Assembly: GCF_000286835.2 (NCBI RefSeq)
Contig: NZ_AJYD02000038.1
Location: forward strand, 1,096,259-1,160,258
Direction: 5' to 3'
Length of the DNA stretch: 64,000 nt
Source: Enterovibrio norvegicus FF-33
GTDB lineage: Bacteria > Pseudomonadota > Gammaproteobacteria > Enterobacterales > Vibrionaceae
The translations under genes were made by a program, and so were the position numbers. Positions 9,420-17,888 of the stretch are shown one piece after another (position 1 is the stretch's first letter; each line of letters opens with the position of its first letter). The notes under the pieces are model-generated. The model saw only the letters and a list, made by a program, of their open reading frames with translations. It was not told where the DNA came from and did not search any database.

Positions 9420-9836
9420 ATGTTTCGGTTAATCTATGCGAGTGCTGCCACCATTGAGTTTAGTGAATCAAAGCTAATGCAGCTTCTAGGTAAAGCACGT
9501 ACACACAACGCAGGAAACAACATCAGTGGGTTGCTACTTTATGCAAAAGGAAATTTCTTTCAGATCTTAGAGGGTGAGCAGCAAGCTGTTGAAAGGCTTT
9601 ATTGTCAAATTCAGCAAGATGATCGTCATACCAGCGTAGTGGTGCTTGAGCGCAGTGAGATCACCAAACGTGTATTTCCAGATTGGTCCATGGGATTTAA
9701 AAATTTGGAGCATTTTGATAAGCAAGAACTGCGTGGGTACAACGATTTTCTCGATCGTAAACTGTCTGCGAAAGAGTTTGGCGAGATGGGCTCGGATATT
9801 ATTTACATGATTGAGCAATTCAAAAGTGTTTGGTGA
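9420..9836 (+). CDS. Stand-alone BLUF blue-light sensor protein
   Basis: A flavin-binding photoreceptor of 138 residues: one BLUF domain (1-93) and a short two-helix C-terminal cap, no output domain. Tyr6, Asn30, Gln48, Trp89 and Met91 fall at exactly the spacing of the photocycle residues Tyr21, Asn45, Gln63, Trp104 and Met106 of AppA, so it should bind FAD and be photoactive. Short BLUF proteins signal by binding a partner; no cyclase, EAL or regulator gene is adjacent, so the partner must be encoded elsewhere. GGGG lies 5-6 bases before the ATG. A perfect inverted repeat lies in the upstream region. Confidence 0.93.
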   Translation: MFRLIYASAATIEFSESKLMQLLGKARTHNAGNNISGLLLYAKGNFFQILEGEQQAVERLYCQIQQDDRHTSVVVLERSEITKRVFPDWSMGFKNLEHFDKQELRGYNDFLDRKLSAKEFGEMGSDIIYMIEQFKSVW

Positions 9837-10183
9837 CCGGGTGATGTTCTCTCTCGTTCTATATCTCTTCTTTTAGTCACGTTATTTCCTCATGCTTTTC
9901 TTTCGCAAAATGTTCTTCCGCAAAATCAATAACACATAAGAAACCTTATGCATTTCTCGATGATGAGTCAGCAACGGGGAGTGCAACAAGATTAATATTA
10001 AATCTCAAACTCGCTTCTTTTTATCCATGCTGCATACGTCAAAAAATGCGTAGGCATAGGTTGAAAAAAGGCTAAAAAACCTTAAAAAGTGTTAACCAAA
10101 AAACAACAAAGTCAGTGGCTTGATCATAACGCCGCATTTCGGGTTCCTATATCAGCAATCGCGAACGGCTGAGGAAATAGATC
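9837..10183. other. Intergenic region without a gene
   Basis: AT-rich, no supported reading frame. Two similar words (TTTCGCAAAATG and TTCCGCAAAATC) occur 12 bases apart near 9900-9925. It should hold the promoter for the DUF1428 gene, whose GAGG ribosome binding site is at about 10170. Confidence 0.5.
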
Positions 10184-10525
10184 ATGCTATATGTTGATGG
10201 CTTAGTTACCGCCTTACCCGTAACAAACAAAGAAACTTATCGACGCCTTGTGACTGACGCTATCCCGTTGATGCGTGCCTATGGTGCGATCAATGTAGTG
10301 CATTGCAGTGACCAAAACTCTGATGACTACCCTTCACAAAGTAGCAATCACAACGCCAAATCCGTCGTCCTGTTTTCGTGGATTATCTGGCCGTCACGAC
10401 AAGTGCGTGATCAGGGTATGGAAAAAATGCTCTCCGATCCGCGCTTTGATGAAGTGATGAATCCGATTGCACTCGACGGTGAACGAATAGATTTGGATGC
10501 ATCATTCAGTCCTAAACTTCACTGA
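10184..10525 (+). CDS. DUF1428 (YbaA-like) protein
   Basis: A small cytoplasmic alpha/beta protein of 113 residues in the dimeric alpha/beta-barrel group. The diagnostic pieces are the opening Y-V-D-G-L-V, the Y-G-A-I-N-V-V segment, F-S-W-I-I-W-P-S-R-x-x-R-D and the M-x-x-D-P-R-F motif. Residues 45-60 are unusually rich in Ser, Asn and His compared with the family. No function is established for the family. It is monocistronic, and a copy of the dispersed repeat lies just after the stop codon. Confidence 0.88.
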   Translation: MLYVDGLVTALPVTNKETYRRLVTDAIPLMRAYGAINVVHCSDQNSDDYPSQSSNHNAKSVVLFSWIIWPSRQVRDQGMEKMLSDPRFDEVMNPIALDGERIDLDASFSPKLH

Positions 10526-10547
10526 TACATACCCAACCCCATTGTCA

Positions 10548-10581
10548 CTGAACAAGCATCTTTAGGCTACTTGGGTATATG
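10548..10581 (+). repeat. Dispersed repeat copy, CTGAACAAGCATCTTTAGG type
   Basis: CTGAACAAGCATCTTTAGG then CTACTTGGGTATATG. ATACCCAA at 10529-10536 pairs with TTGGGTAT at 10571-10578, so the transcript downstream of the DUF1428 gene can fold around this element. Confidence 0.7.
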
Positions 10582-10752
10582 TCTAGACCCTTCTCGCACT
10601 TTCAATAACTTGCGCTCATTCTTCGCGTCCTGTTTTGCTTGTCAGCGAATGAAGTGATACTCCTTTATGATTGAATAAACTCAGGCAACTTGTGCTGCCA
10701 GTGGACGGTATTTTAAGTCAATATCGTTGGCTAAAGGAAAAGGACGACGACT

Positions 10753-10812
10753 ATGAGCGAATACATCATCAAAAAACAAGCCATTGATTCCCCCAATGCT
10801 GGTAAGAAGTGA
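10753..10812 (+). CDS. 19-codon ORF translationally coupled to the SDR gene
   Basis: ATG at 10753 is preceded by AAGGA at 8 bases and encodes M-S-E-Y-I-I-K-K-Q-A-I-D-S-P-N-A-G-K-K. Its TGA overlaps the ATG of the following SDR gene (TGATG). The SDR start has only a weak ribosome binding site of its own, so the small ORF could act by translational coupling. It may also be a remnant or chance. Confidence 0.45.
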   Translation: MSEYIIKKQAIDSPNAGKK

Positions 10813-11570
10813 TGGGACAAAAGCATCAAGAAATTGCCCTCGTGACTGGGGCAAGTCGAGGCATTGGCGCGGCGACAGCGACGCGTCTTGCTGAACAAGG
10901 CTTTGTGGTTTGTGTGAATTACCATTCAAGAAAGGATGCAGCCGATGCTGTGGTTTCGTCCATTAAAGCCACAGGGGGCCATGCTTTTGCCGTTCAAGCA
11001 GACATATCGCAGGAAGAGGAAGTGATGGCACTGTTTGCTTGTATCGATACATTCGGTATACCGCTAACTCGATTGGTTAACAATGCGGGTATTTTGTTTA
11101 CTCAAAGTAAGCTGGTGGACATGAATGCCGACCGCATTAACAAGGTATTGCTCGCCAATGTAACGGGGAGCTTTCTCTGTGCTCGCGAAGCCATCAAACG
11201 TATGGCGATATCATCCGGTGGCAAGGGTGGTGCGATAGTTAATGTGTCTTCTGGGGCCTCCCGCTCGGGTTCGCCAAACGAATACGTCGATTATGCCGCC
11301 AGTAAAGGTGCGGTGGATACATTGACTATTGGGCTGTCAAAGGAAGTGGCGGAAGAAGGTATTCGTGTTAACGGTGTGAGGCCGGGTCTAATCCATACTG
11401 ATATTCATGCTGATGGCGGAGAGCCTGACCGTATTGCTCGCCTTACCCCGCGTATTCCTTTGCAGCGTGGTGGTAGCCCAGAAGAAGTTGCTGCTGCAAT
11501 CTGCTTTTTATTGTCTAACGACGCGTCTTTCTCCACGGGTACCATTATTGATGTGACGGGAGGTGTTTAA
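10812..11570 (+). CDS. SDR-family oxidoreductase (FabG-like)
   Basis: A classical short-chain dehydrogenase/reductase of 252 residues. The NAD(P)-binding motif T-G-A-S-R-G-I-G is at about 12-19, N-N-A-G follows, and the catalytic S...Y-x-x-x-K appears as V-S-S-G-A-S and Y-A-A-S-K. The pattern R-G-I-G with Y-H-S-R-K after the second strand (N-Y-H-S-R-K) suggests NADPH preference. Substrate unknown; similarity is to the broad glucose-dehydrogenase/FabG-type group. I choose ATG 10812; the GTG immediately before it is also possible. A 19-codon ORF overlaps the start. Confidence 0.88.
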   Translation: MGQKHQEIALVTGASRGIGAATATRLAEQGFVVCVNYHSRKDAADAVVSSIKATGGHAFAVQADISQEEEVMALFACIDTFGIPLTRLVNNAGILFTQSKLVDMNADRINKVLLANVTGSFLCAREAIKRMAISSGGKGGAIVNVSSGASRSGSPNEYVDYAASKGAVDTLTIGLSKEVAEEGIRVNGVRPGLIHTDIHADGGEPDRIARLTPRIPLQRGGSPEEVAAAICFLLSNDASFSTGTIIDVTGGV

Positions 11571-11764
11571 CACGCCCCGTTTGAACATAAACACTACTGG
11601 GTATCTTTGACAATATGGCACGTGTGGTGCGTTGACACGTTGGACTCTAAGTCATCGGGTATAGGTTTCGTTACACTATCCTGCTTCAAAAAATGGAATG
11701 CGGTATCAACAATCACTCCTATCTATGAAATAATCTTCAACCTACTAACAGGTTGATAAGTTTG

Positions 11765-12166
11765 ATGTTGTTACTTATGCGCTCTTCCTTTTATGTCTCT
11801 GCTTTTTTTCTGTTCTTATTGTTTGTGCCGTCGGTGTTTTGCGCTGAAATTACAAACGGATCTGAGGCGGCTAGAGGCAAGCCTCTTTATGATCGGCAAC
11901 AAGTGAACACGAGTGAATCTGTTTGCAGCAGTCACTTACGCACGATGCTTTTACAACAACAGATTACGTTCAGTGATAGTCAGAATTCAATGGAAATTCG
12001 ACGATTCGCTGAGGAAAGCATTGATGTGGCGCGCGCTGTATTTGAGGAAAAACAGAGCTACTGCGCCGCCAGTTTGGCGCTGATCCAGTTTTTGGAAATC
12101 GATGCCCTTGAAAAGGCGTATGCACCAAAAACCGGTCAGATTCAAAGTTTTGATCATCGTCCTTGA
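11765..12166 (+). CDS. Predicted secreted or periplasmic protein, unknown function
   Basis: A signal peptide (hydrophobic run ending V-F-C-A-E) is followed by a mature part of about 105 residues with two cysteines (in C-S-S-H and Y-C-A-A) that could form a disulfide, and helical, polar character. I do not recognise a family. ATG 11765 and ATG 11777 are both possible starts and neither has a strong ribosome binding site. It is convergent with the AraC regulator gene of the polyol operon, without obvious functional link. Confidence 0.55.
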   Translation: MLLLMRSSFYVSAFFLFLLFVPSVFCAEITNGSEAARGKPLYDRQQVNTSESVCSSHLRTMLLQQQITFSDSQNSMEIRRFAEESIDVARAVFEEKQSYCAASLALIQFLEIDALEKAYAPKTGQIQSFDHRP

Positions 12167-12211
12167 TACGCGACTAAGCCGTCTTTTTATTGGTCTTAGT
12201 GTCGAATCGGT

Positions 12212-13093
12212 CTAGAGATTTCGACTTGGAGATAGGTGTTTCTTGCGGTAAGCCAGCGGGCTTATCCCGTTAATACGACGAAATTGTCGACTGAAGTTCG
12301 CGAGATTGTGGAAACCGACCGTTTGGCTGATGTCGGCAATGGTGTTATTGGTATCACTCAGAAGCACACAGGCGCGTTGGATTCTGACGCGGTTGACGAA
12401 GTCAGTAAATCGATGTCCTGAGGATTGATGAAAGAAACGCGAGAAGTATGATTCTGTCATGCCCAATTTATCAGCAAGCGTTTTTAATCGAAGCGGATGC
12501 TGATAGTTTTGCATCACGTAGTCCACCACTTCATTGATTCGTGTTTGCAAGGTACCTGCATCTTTCACTTCTGATGCTGGCATATTCGAAAGCAAGCGCG
12601 TATTTCGATGGCTGAGATAATCAATAAACGAAAGAAAGTTCACCAAGCGTGTCACGCCTTCACTTTGTTTTACTTTAGTAAAATACTCCACGGCCGTATC
12701 AAAAGGGACATTTAAAAACTCAATCCCCATTTTAGCTTGCTCAAGTAATGGACCAAATTGGACGAGTTCAGGAAATGACTTTGCAGCGGTATAGAAAAGA
12801 TCAGGTTTAAACAGGATCACCATGTCACGCAGTTCGTGCGTTTCCCCTGGCGCTAACTGGCTTTCCCAGTTATGAGGCAACCACGGCCCTACCAAGGTAA
12901 GTTGGCCTGGTGAGAAAGGACCCAAGTGGTTACCTATCATGGCCTTGCCATTGGTTTTTACGATGAGATGCAGTTCATATTGTTCGTGCACATGCCAGTG
13001 AATGCTGTGGTGCGGCACACCATGTTCTTTATAGAACACGGACTTATCTTCTATCTGTATAAATTCCCAAACCGGATCTTGAGCAACTGACAT
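12212..13093 (-). CDS. mtlR: AraC-family regulator of the polyol operon (MtlR-like)
   Basis: A transcription activator of 293 residues: an N-terminal cupin-type ligand domain (H-W-H-V-H-E-Q-Y-E-L-H at about 31-41) and a C-terminal AraC DNA-binding domain with two helix-turn-helix units (L-K-T-L-A-D-K-L-G-M-T-E-S-Y-F-S-R-F-F and I-A-D-I-S-Q-T-V-G-F-H-N-L-A-N-F-S-R-Q-F). It lies 12 bases after xylB and is therefore the last gene of the transport operon, unlike Pseudomonas mtlR, which I recall as a separate unit. It likely activates mtlE transcription when polyol is present, giving positive feedback. Confidence 0.85.
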   Translation of the reverse strand: MSVAQDPVWEFIQIEDKSVFYKEHGVPHHSIHWHVHEQYELHLIVKTNGKAMIGNHLGPFSPGQLTLVGPWLPHNWESQLAPGETHELRDMVILFKPDLFYTAAKSFPELVQFGPLLEQAKMGIEFLNVPFDTAVEYFTKVKQSEGVTRLVNFLSFIDYLSHRNTRLLSNMPASEVKDAGTLQTRINEVVDYVMQNYQHPLRLKTLADKLGMTESYFSRFFHQSSGHRFTDFVNRVRIQRACVLLSDTNNTIADISQTVGFHNLANFSRQFRRINGISPLAYRKKHLSPSRNL

Positions 13094-13105
13094 TAGGTGT
13101 AACCT

Positions 13106-14581
13106 CTACTTGCTTGTGTGACCATAGGTCGGCGACAGCGCTTGATACAAACGGTCAAAATGCACGTGCTTTTTCACATAGATATTGTGTCTGTCGGGAT
13201 CGGGCAAAAAGATCGCTTCAACAGGCGGCGGAGTGCAGACTGATTCGATATCTTGTTGAGTGTGGCTCAAAATAGCGAGTCTAGCGGCGCCCATTGCTGG
13301 CCCGGTTTCAGCGCCTTGGTATTTGTGAATGGGGACGTTTAATACATCTGCTAGGATCTGAAGCCAGAACGCACTTTTCGCTCCGCCTCCAATGGCCCCA
13401 AGTGCTGTTAAAGAGAGATGACGACTGTTGAGTGCTAGCAAACAATCTCGAAAGCTGAATGCGATGCCTTCCAGAATGGCTTGTGTCATGTCACTGCGTT
13501 GGGTCTGCCCCGTAATACCTTCAAAACTGCCCGTTGCAAAAGGATTGTTATGCGGGGTACGCTCGCCTGTGAGATAGGGAAGAAAATAGACGGAGTCATG
13601 AATATTGTGCTGGCTTTCTGCTTCTTCTAACAATGTTGCAATGGGTGTTGACGTAATGGTGGAAAACCACTGAAGTGGACTGGCTCCATTAAGTAGGCAA
13701 GCCATATGGCACCATCGGTTTGGCAGCGCATGTGCGAAGGCATGAATGTAAGCATCTGGGTTGGCGAGGTGTTGCTCTTTGGCAACGAATATCTGACCAG
13801 ATGTGCCGAGAGATAAAAAGGCATCGCCTTCGTTGATCGCCCCAATGCCAATACCGCCGGCTGACGCATCACCCGCGCCTCCTGCGACACAGACTTGCGT
13901 GGATAAGCCAAGTTGATTTGCGATGTCTTCTAGCAGTGTGCCGCTGTTTCCATTACCTTCAATCAGCGTTGGCATTTGCACTCGCGTCAGGTGACAAGCT
14001 TGCAAAATGTCATCATCCCAATCGCGCTTGGCTTCATCGAGCCATACCGTGCCGGCTGCATCACTCACATCGGTACAATACGTGCCGGTCAGTTTTAGAC
14101 GGACATAATCTTTCGGCAGAATAACTTTGTGGATACGGCGAAAAACGTCAGGTTCATGTTCATGCAACCAAAGCAGCTTTGGCGCGGTAAAGCCAGGCAT
14201 GGCCGGAACGCCTGCGGTGTGTCCTATGTTCGGGCACAAACGGTTGAGTGTTGCGCTCTCTTGGAAGGCGCGACCGTCATTCCATAAGATAGCAGGACGC
14301 AATGGTTGGCCTTGGTCATCAAGGCACACTGCACCGTGCATTTGGCCTGATAGCCCAATCGCTGCAACCTGACGCCATGCTGATTCATTCACGGCTTGTA
14401 GCGCTTTGAGCGAATTGACGGTGGCTTGCCACCATACATCTGGGTTTTGCTCGTTCCACAATGGCTGCGGCGAGTCGATCCCATAAGATTCTGAGTGGCT
14501 ATCAAGTACATCACCGTGGCTGTCAACCAACAGCACTTTCACCGCTGACGTACCAATATCAATACCGAGATAGGTCGTCAT
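13106..14581 (-). CDS. xylB: Xylulokinase (MtlY-type)
   Basis: A FGGY-family sugar kinase of 491 residues that phosphorylates D-xylulose to xylulose 5-phosphate. The phosphate-binding start Y-L-G-I-D-I-G-T-S-A-V-K, the G-L-S-G-Q-M-H-G loop and the G-G-A-G-D-A-S-A-G-G segment carrying the catalytic Asp are all present. It is located 4 bases after the SDR dehydrogenase gene. In Pseudomonas fluorescens the equivalent kinase (mtlY) belongs to the mannitol/arabitol operon. Its presence, and the absence of a fructokinase here, indicates that D-xylulose (from D-arabitol or xylitol) is a main intermediate. Confidence 0.93.
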   Translation of the reverse strand: MTTYLGIDIGTSAVKVLLVDSHGDVLDSHSESYGIDSPQPLWNEQNPDVWWQATVNSLKALQAVNESAWRQVAAIGLSGQMHGAVCLDDQGQPLRPAILWNDGRAFQESATLNRLCPNIGHTAGVPAMPGFTAPKLLWLHEHEPDVFRRIHKVILPKDYVRLKLTGTYCTDVSDAAGTVWLDEAKRDWDDDILQACHLTRVQMPTLIEGNGNSGTLLEDIANQLGLSTQVCVAGGAGDASAGGIGIGAINEGDAFLSLGTSGQIFVAKEQHLANPDAYIHAFAHALPNRWCHMACLLNGASPLQWFSTITSTPIATLLEEAESQHNIHDSVYFLPYLTGERTPHNNPFATGSFEGITGQTQRSDMTQAILEGIAFSFRDCLLALNSRHLSLTALGAIGGGAKSAFWLQILADVLNVPIHKYQGAETGPAMGAARLAILSHTQQDIESVCTPPPVEAIFLPDPDRHNIYVKKHVHFDRLYQALSPTYGHTSK

Positions 14582-14585
14582 ATCG

Positions 14586-15395
14586 TTAGCTCATCACGTT
14601 GCCGCCATCGACATTATATGTCTGGGCGGTGATGTAGTCCGATAACGGCGAGGCAAGAAACAGTGCCATGCCGGCAATATCATTGGGCACACCCATTTTC
14701 CCGAGGGGGACGTCTTCACCCACGAGTTTTTTCTTTTCACCCAGTTGGCGGTTTTCGTACTTGGCAAACAGGGCATCCACGCTATCCCACATTGGGGTAT
14801 CAACCACGCCAGGCGAAATGCCATTCACTGTAATCCCGTGCTCTGCAAGGGCAAGCGCTGCGGATTGGGTATAGCTGACCACCGCAGCCTTGGTCGCGCA
14901 GTAATGGGCGACGAGCGCTTCTCCTCGTCGTCCTGCTTGTGACGCCATATTGATGATCTTGCCACCGTTCCCAGCTTCAACCATCGCCTTAGCGACATCT
15001 TGCATCAGAAAGAACATGGCTTTCACGTTGACGTTGAACAGCTTGTCAAACTGCGCTTCAGTGGCTTCAAGGAACGGCCCCATGTCGAACACCGCCGCAT
15101 TGTTAAACAGCACATCAATGCCGCCAAACTTCGATACTACGGCGCTGACAATATGCTGACGCGCCTCAGCATCTGTGAGGTCAGCATGCAGATACGCAAG
15201 GTTGTCGCCATATTTATCGAGTAGGGCACTCACGCCAGGGGAGGGATCTTGGGGTAAATCGACTATCACACATTTCGCCCCGCTGGCGAGGTAGGCATAG
15301 GCCACCGCCAGACCAATGCCACCGTTCGCACCACTAAGTAACGCGACTTTGCTATCGAGCACCGGCTTACCGTGAAGGTCGAGAGAAAGTGTCAT
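14586..15395 (-). CDS. SDR-family polyol (sorbitol/xylitol-type) dehydrogenase
   Basis: A short-chain dehydrogenase of 269 residues. It shows the cofactor loop S-G-A-N-G-G-I-G, an acidic residue after the second strand (V-I-V-D-L-P), which favours NAD, N-N-A-A, and the catalytic Ser with Y-C-A-T-K. The family resemblance is to SmoS-type sorbitol dehydrogenases of polyol ABC operons. The start overlaps the stop of the mannitol-dehydrogenase gene by 4 bases (ATGA), so it is part of the operon. Candidate reactions are D-sorbitol to fructose or xylitol to xylulose; sequence alone does not decide. Confidence 0.85.
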   Translation of the reverse strand: MTLSLDLHGKPVLDSKVALLSGANGGIGLAVAYAYLASGAKCVIVDLPQDPSPGVSALLDKYGDNLAYLHADLTDAEARQHIVSAVVSKFGGIDVLFNNAAVFDMGPFLEATEAQFDKLFNVNVKAMFFLMQDVAKAMVEAGNGGKIINMASQAGRRGEALVAHYCATKAAVVSYTQSAALALAEHGITVNGISPGVVDTPMWDSVDALFAKYENRQLGEKKKLVGEDVPLGKMGVPNDIAGMALFLASPLSDYITAQTYNVDGGNVMS

Positions 15396-16792
15396 GGGTA
15401 GCGCTCCTCATATTCGTCTAAGGTCTGCTTGATTTGAATGGCAAGGGATTCACCGAAAAACGGATAACGTTGATTGAGCCCCTGCCAGACATCAGGGTCT
15501 TGCAAGAAGGCATCGATTGGGTCAGTTTGCTCCATCCACCCTTCTGCAACCGCGAGGTAGGGGTCTTTATAGTTAAACGCAAAGCGACCACTGATGTTGA
15601 GTGCCAGAAAGCAGTACCAGTGTGCAATGAGCCTCATGGCAGCGGTCGGGATATAATCTCGTTCTAGATTGAGTTTCACCGTTGGCAAAATAAACTGTGG
15701 AAATTTGCTGATGCTGTCCATTGCTATACGTTCGATGGAATCGGCAATGTAAGCATTGCTGAAACGAGAAATGATGATTGCTCGATATTCTTCTAAATCA
15801 AACGGTCGGTCGTAAATCGTCGGGATGACTTCATTTTGATGATACTGCTTGAGCCATTCGTTGAGATTGGCGTCTCGAACATTCTCATCGTAGGTTTGAT
15901 AGCCACGCAGCGCACCGACATAGGACAGCAGAAAATGTCCGCCATTTAGAATGCGGATTTTTGCTTCTTCAAACGCATGCACCTTGTTGGTGAAGGTCAC
16001 GCCGACTTTTTCCAATGGGGGAAAGTCGGTCGCGAATTTGTCTTCGATGACCCATTGCTCGAAATTTTCGCCCATGATTGGGCAGGCATCATCCACGCCT
16101 AACTCTCGCTTAATCTCTTGTGACAGATTCGCTGGTGGCACGGGTGTAATTCTGTCCACCATCGAACACGGGAAAGTGACGTTGTCACTCATCCAGTTTG
16201 AAAGGTCACTTAACTCAGCGGCCTCAATAAACTGACCAAAAGCTTTTTCAAGACGCTTACCGTTGTCGCGTAAGTTATCGCACGTGGCGACGGTGATAGC
16301 GCCTGATGCCATACTTTGGCGAGTGAGCAGTGCGAGTGCGAGGTAGCCATACAGAGTTTGAGGTTGTCCACTACCTTGGCTAATTACCTTTATGTCATGT
16401 GAAATCTCAAGATTGGCGAGGTTGAGATCGTCGCTGTCAGTAAGGTAGTAACCCGCTTCTGTCACTGTAATAGTTAGGGCTTTAACGGCGCTATCATTGA
16501 ATATACGTTCAATCACAGAAGGGTCGGCTGAGGCATCTTCTACGCGGTCGATACTGTCTATCTCAATGTATTGTGCAGTGCCATCTGGGGCGATGCGTTT
16601 GAAATGATAGAGACCTTGTTGCTGTTTCAACGCATCGGGTATACGGCGTGTGTCATCTCGTAAATTCACATCGGTGTAATACCAGCGATCAGCTTCTGGG
16701 AGCTGCTCGTTGAGCAGCTTCAAGTAAAAAGCCTGATGACCGCGGTGGAAGGCACCAATACCAAAATGCACAAGGCGGTTGTTTTCAGACAT
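15392..16792 (-). CDS. mtlD: Long-chain mannitol/arabitol 2- or 4-dehydrogenase
   Basis: A polyol-specific long-chain dehydrogenase of 466 residues. The N-terminal Rossmann motif F-G-I-G-A-F-H-R-G-H-Q and the catalytic K-x-x-x-L-N-G-G-H segment (Lys, Asn and His) are diagnostic. Enzymes of this type oxidise D-mannitol to fructose and D-arabitol to xylulose with NAD. I place the start at ATG 16792: it overlaps the end of mtlK by 8 bases and matches the family start, while the longer frame would run 15 residues into mtlK without similarity. Confidence 0.92.
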   Translation of the reverse strand: MSENNRLVHFGIGAFHRGHQAFYLKLLNEQLPEADRWYYTDVNLRDDTRRIPDALKQQQGLYHFKRIAPDGTAQYIEIDSIDRVEDASADPSVIERIFNDSAVKALTITVTEAGYYLTDSDDLNLANLEISHDIKVISQGSGQPQTLYGYLALALLTRQSMASGAITVATCDNLRDNGKRLEKAFGQFIEAAELSDLSNWMSDNVTFPCSMVDRITPVPPANLSQEIKRELGVDDACPIMGENFEQWVIEDKFATDFPPLEKVGVTFTNKVHAFEEAKIRILNGGHFLLSYVGALRGYQTYDENVRDANLNEWLKQYHQNEVIPTIYDRPFDLEEYRAIIISRFSNAYIADSIERIAMDSISKFPQFILPTVKLNLERDYIPTAAMRLIAHWYCFLALNISGRFAFNYKDPYLAVAEGWMEQTDPIDAFLQDPDVWQGLNQRYPFFGESLAIQIKQTLDEYEERYP

Positions 16793-17888
16793 GGCTAACC
16801 TCGCCGTATATGTTGGTGGTTTTTTCTTCTTTGTCAAAAAGATAAACTTTTGATGGGTCCAATTTTACGCCAACAGCATCACGCAACTTAGGCGTGAATT
16901 TAGGGTCTGCACGCACGACGATGGTTTCGCCACTTAAGGTACGGACGTAGGTTAGCGTTTCGCTGCCCAACTGTTCGATGACTTCGACATCTCCGTTGAT
17001 ATGACCTTCATCGGTGGCGCAAATGCTCAAGGATTCAGGGCGAAAGCCAATGCTTCCGGCTTCCAAAGCGCGCTCTGTATATGCCTCTTTGGGTAAAAGA
17101 ATTCGGGCGTCGTCATTGAAGGTAACGTCTAACATCTCTCCACTAAATACCTTGTTAACGGACAAGGTATTCATTTTGGGTGTGCCGATGAAGGTGGCAA
17201 CGAAACGGCTGGCAGGCTGGTGATAAAGCTCAAGTGGTGTACCGATTTGGGCAACTTCACCTTGGCTCATGATCACCACTTTGTCGGCTAACGTCATGGC
17301 TTCAATTTGATCATGCGTGACGTAAATCATGGTGCTTTGAAGTTCTTGATGCAGCCTTGAAAGTTCGATGCGCATTTCGACACGCAACGCCGCATCGAGG
17401 TTAGACAAAGGTTCATCAAACAGAAAGACTTTTGGATTTCGCACGATGGCGCGACCAATGGCCACCCGCTGACGCTGACCGCCGGAAAGCGCTTTTGGCT
17501 TACGGTCAAGCAGTGCTTCAAGTTTTAGTGCTTTGGCAACGTTACCAACTTTTTCTTCTATTTCTTGCGGTGGGCGTTTTGCTAGTTTGAGCGCAAATGA
17601 CATGTTGTCTTTCACCGACATGTGCGGATAAAGCGCATAGCTTTGAAACACCATGGCCACGTCGCGCTTAGAGGGGTGGGTTTCAATGATCGACTCACCG
17701 TCCAATCGAATATCCCCGTCAGAAGAAGACTCTAAGCCGGCAATTGTCCGTAGCAACGTTGATTTACCGCAACCTGACGGTCCCACGAAAACAACGAATT
17801 CCCCTTTTTTAATCTCGAAGTCGATGTCCTTAAGCGCAAGGACGTCACCGTATTTCTTGTATAAGTTTTTGACTTGTAAGTAGCTCAT
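16785..17888 (-). CDS. mtlK: Polyol ABC transporter ATP-binding protein
   Basis: A MalK/SmoK-type ATPase of 367 residues that energises polyol import. It carries Walker A G-P-S-G-C-G-K-S-T, signature L-S-G-G-Q-R-Q-R, Walker B V-F-L-F-D-E-P, and the switch histidine in Y-V-T-H-D-Q, followed by a C-terminal TOBE-like regulatory domain (about 240-367). It overlaps mtlG by 4 bases and mtlD by 8 bases. CUT1-family ATPases can serve several importers, but the gene order argues for a dedicated subunit. Confidence 0.95.
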   Translation of the reverse strand: MSYLQVKNLYKKYGDVLALKDIDFEIKKGEFVVFVGPSGCGKSTLLRTIAGLESSSDGDIRLDGESIIETHPSKRDVAMVFQSYALYPHMSVKDNMSFALKLAKRPPQEIEEKVGNVAKALKLEALLDRKPKALSGGQRQRVAIGRAIVRNPKVFLFDEPLSNLDAALRVEMRIELSRLHQELQSTMIYVTHDQIEAMTLADKVVIMSQGEVAQIGTPLELYHQPASRFVATFIGTPKMNTLSVNKVFSGEMLDVTFNDDARILLPKEAYTERALEAGSIGFRPESLSICATDEGHINGDVEVIEQLGSETLTYVRTLSGETIVVRADPKFTPKLRDAVGVKLDPSKVYLFDKEEKTTNIYGEVSHV

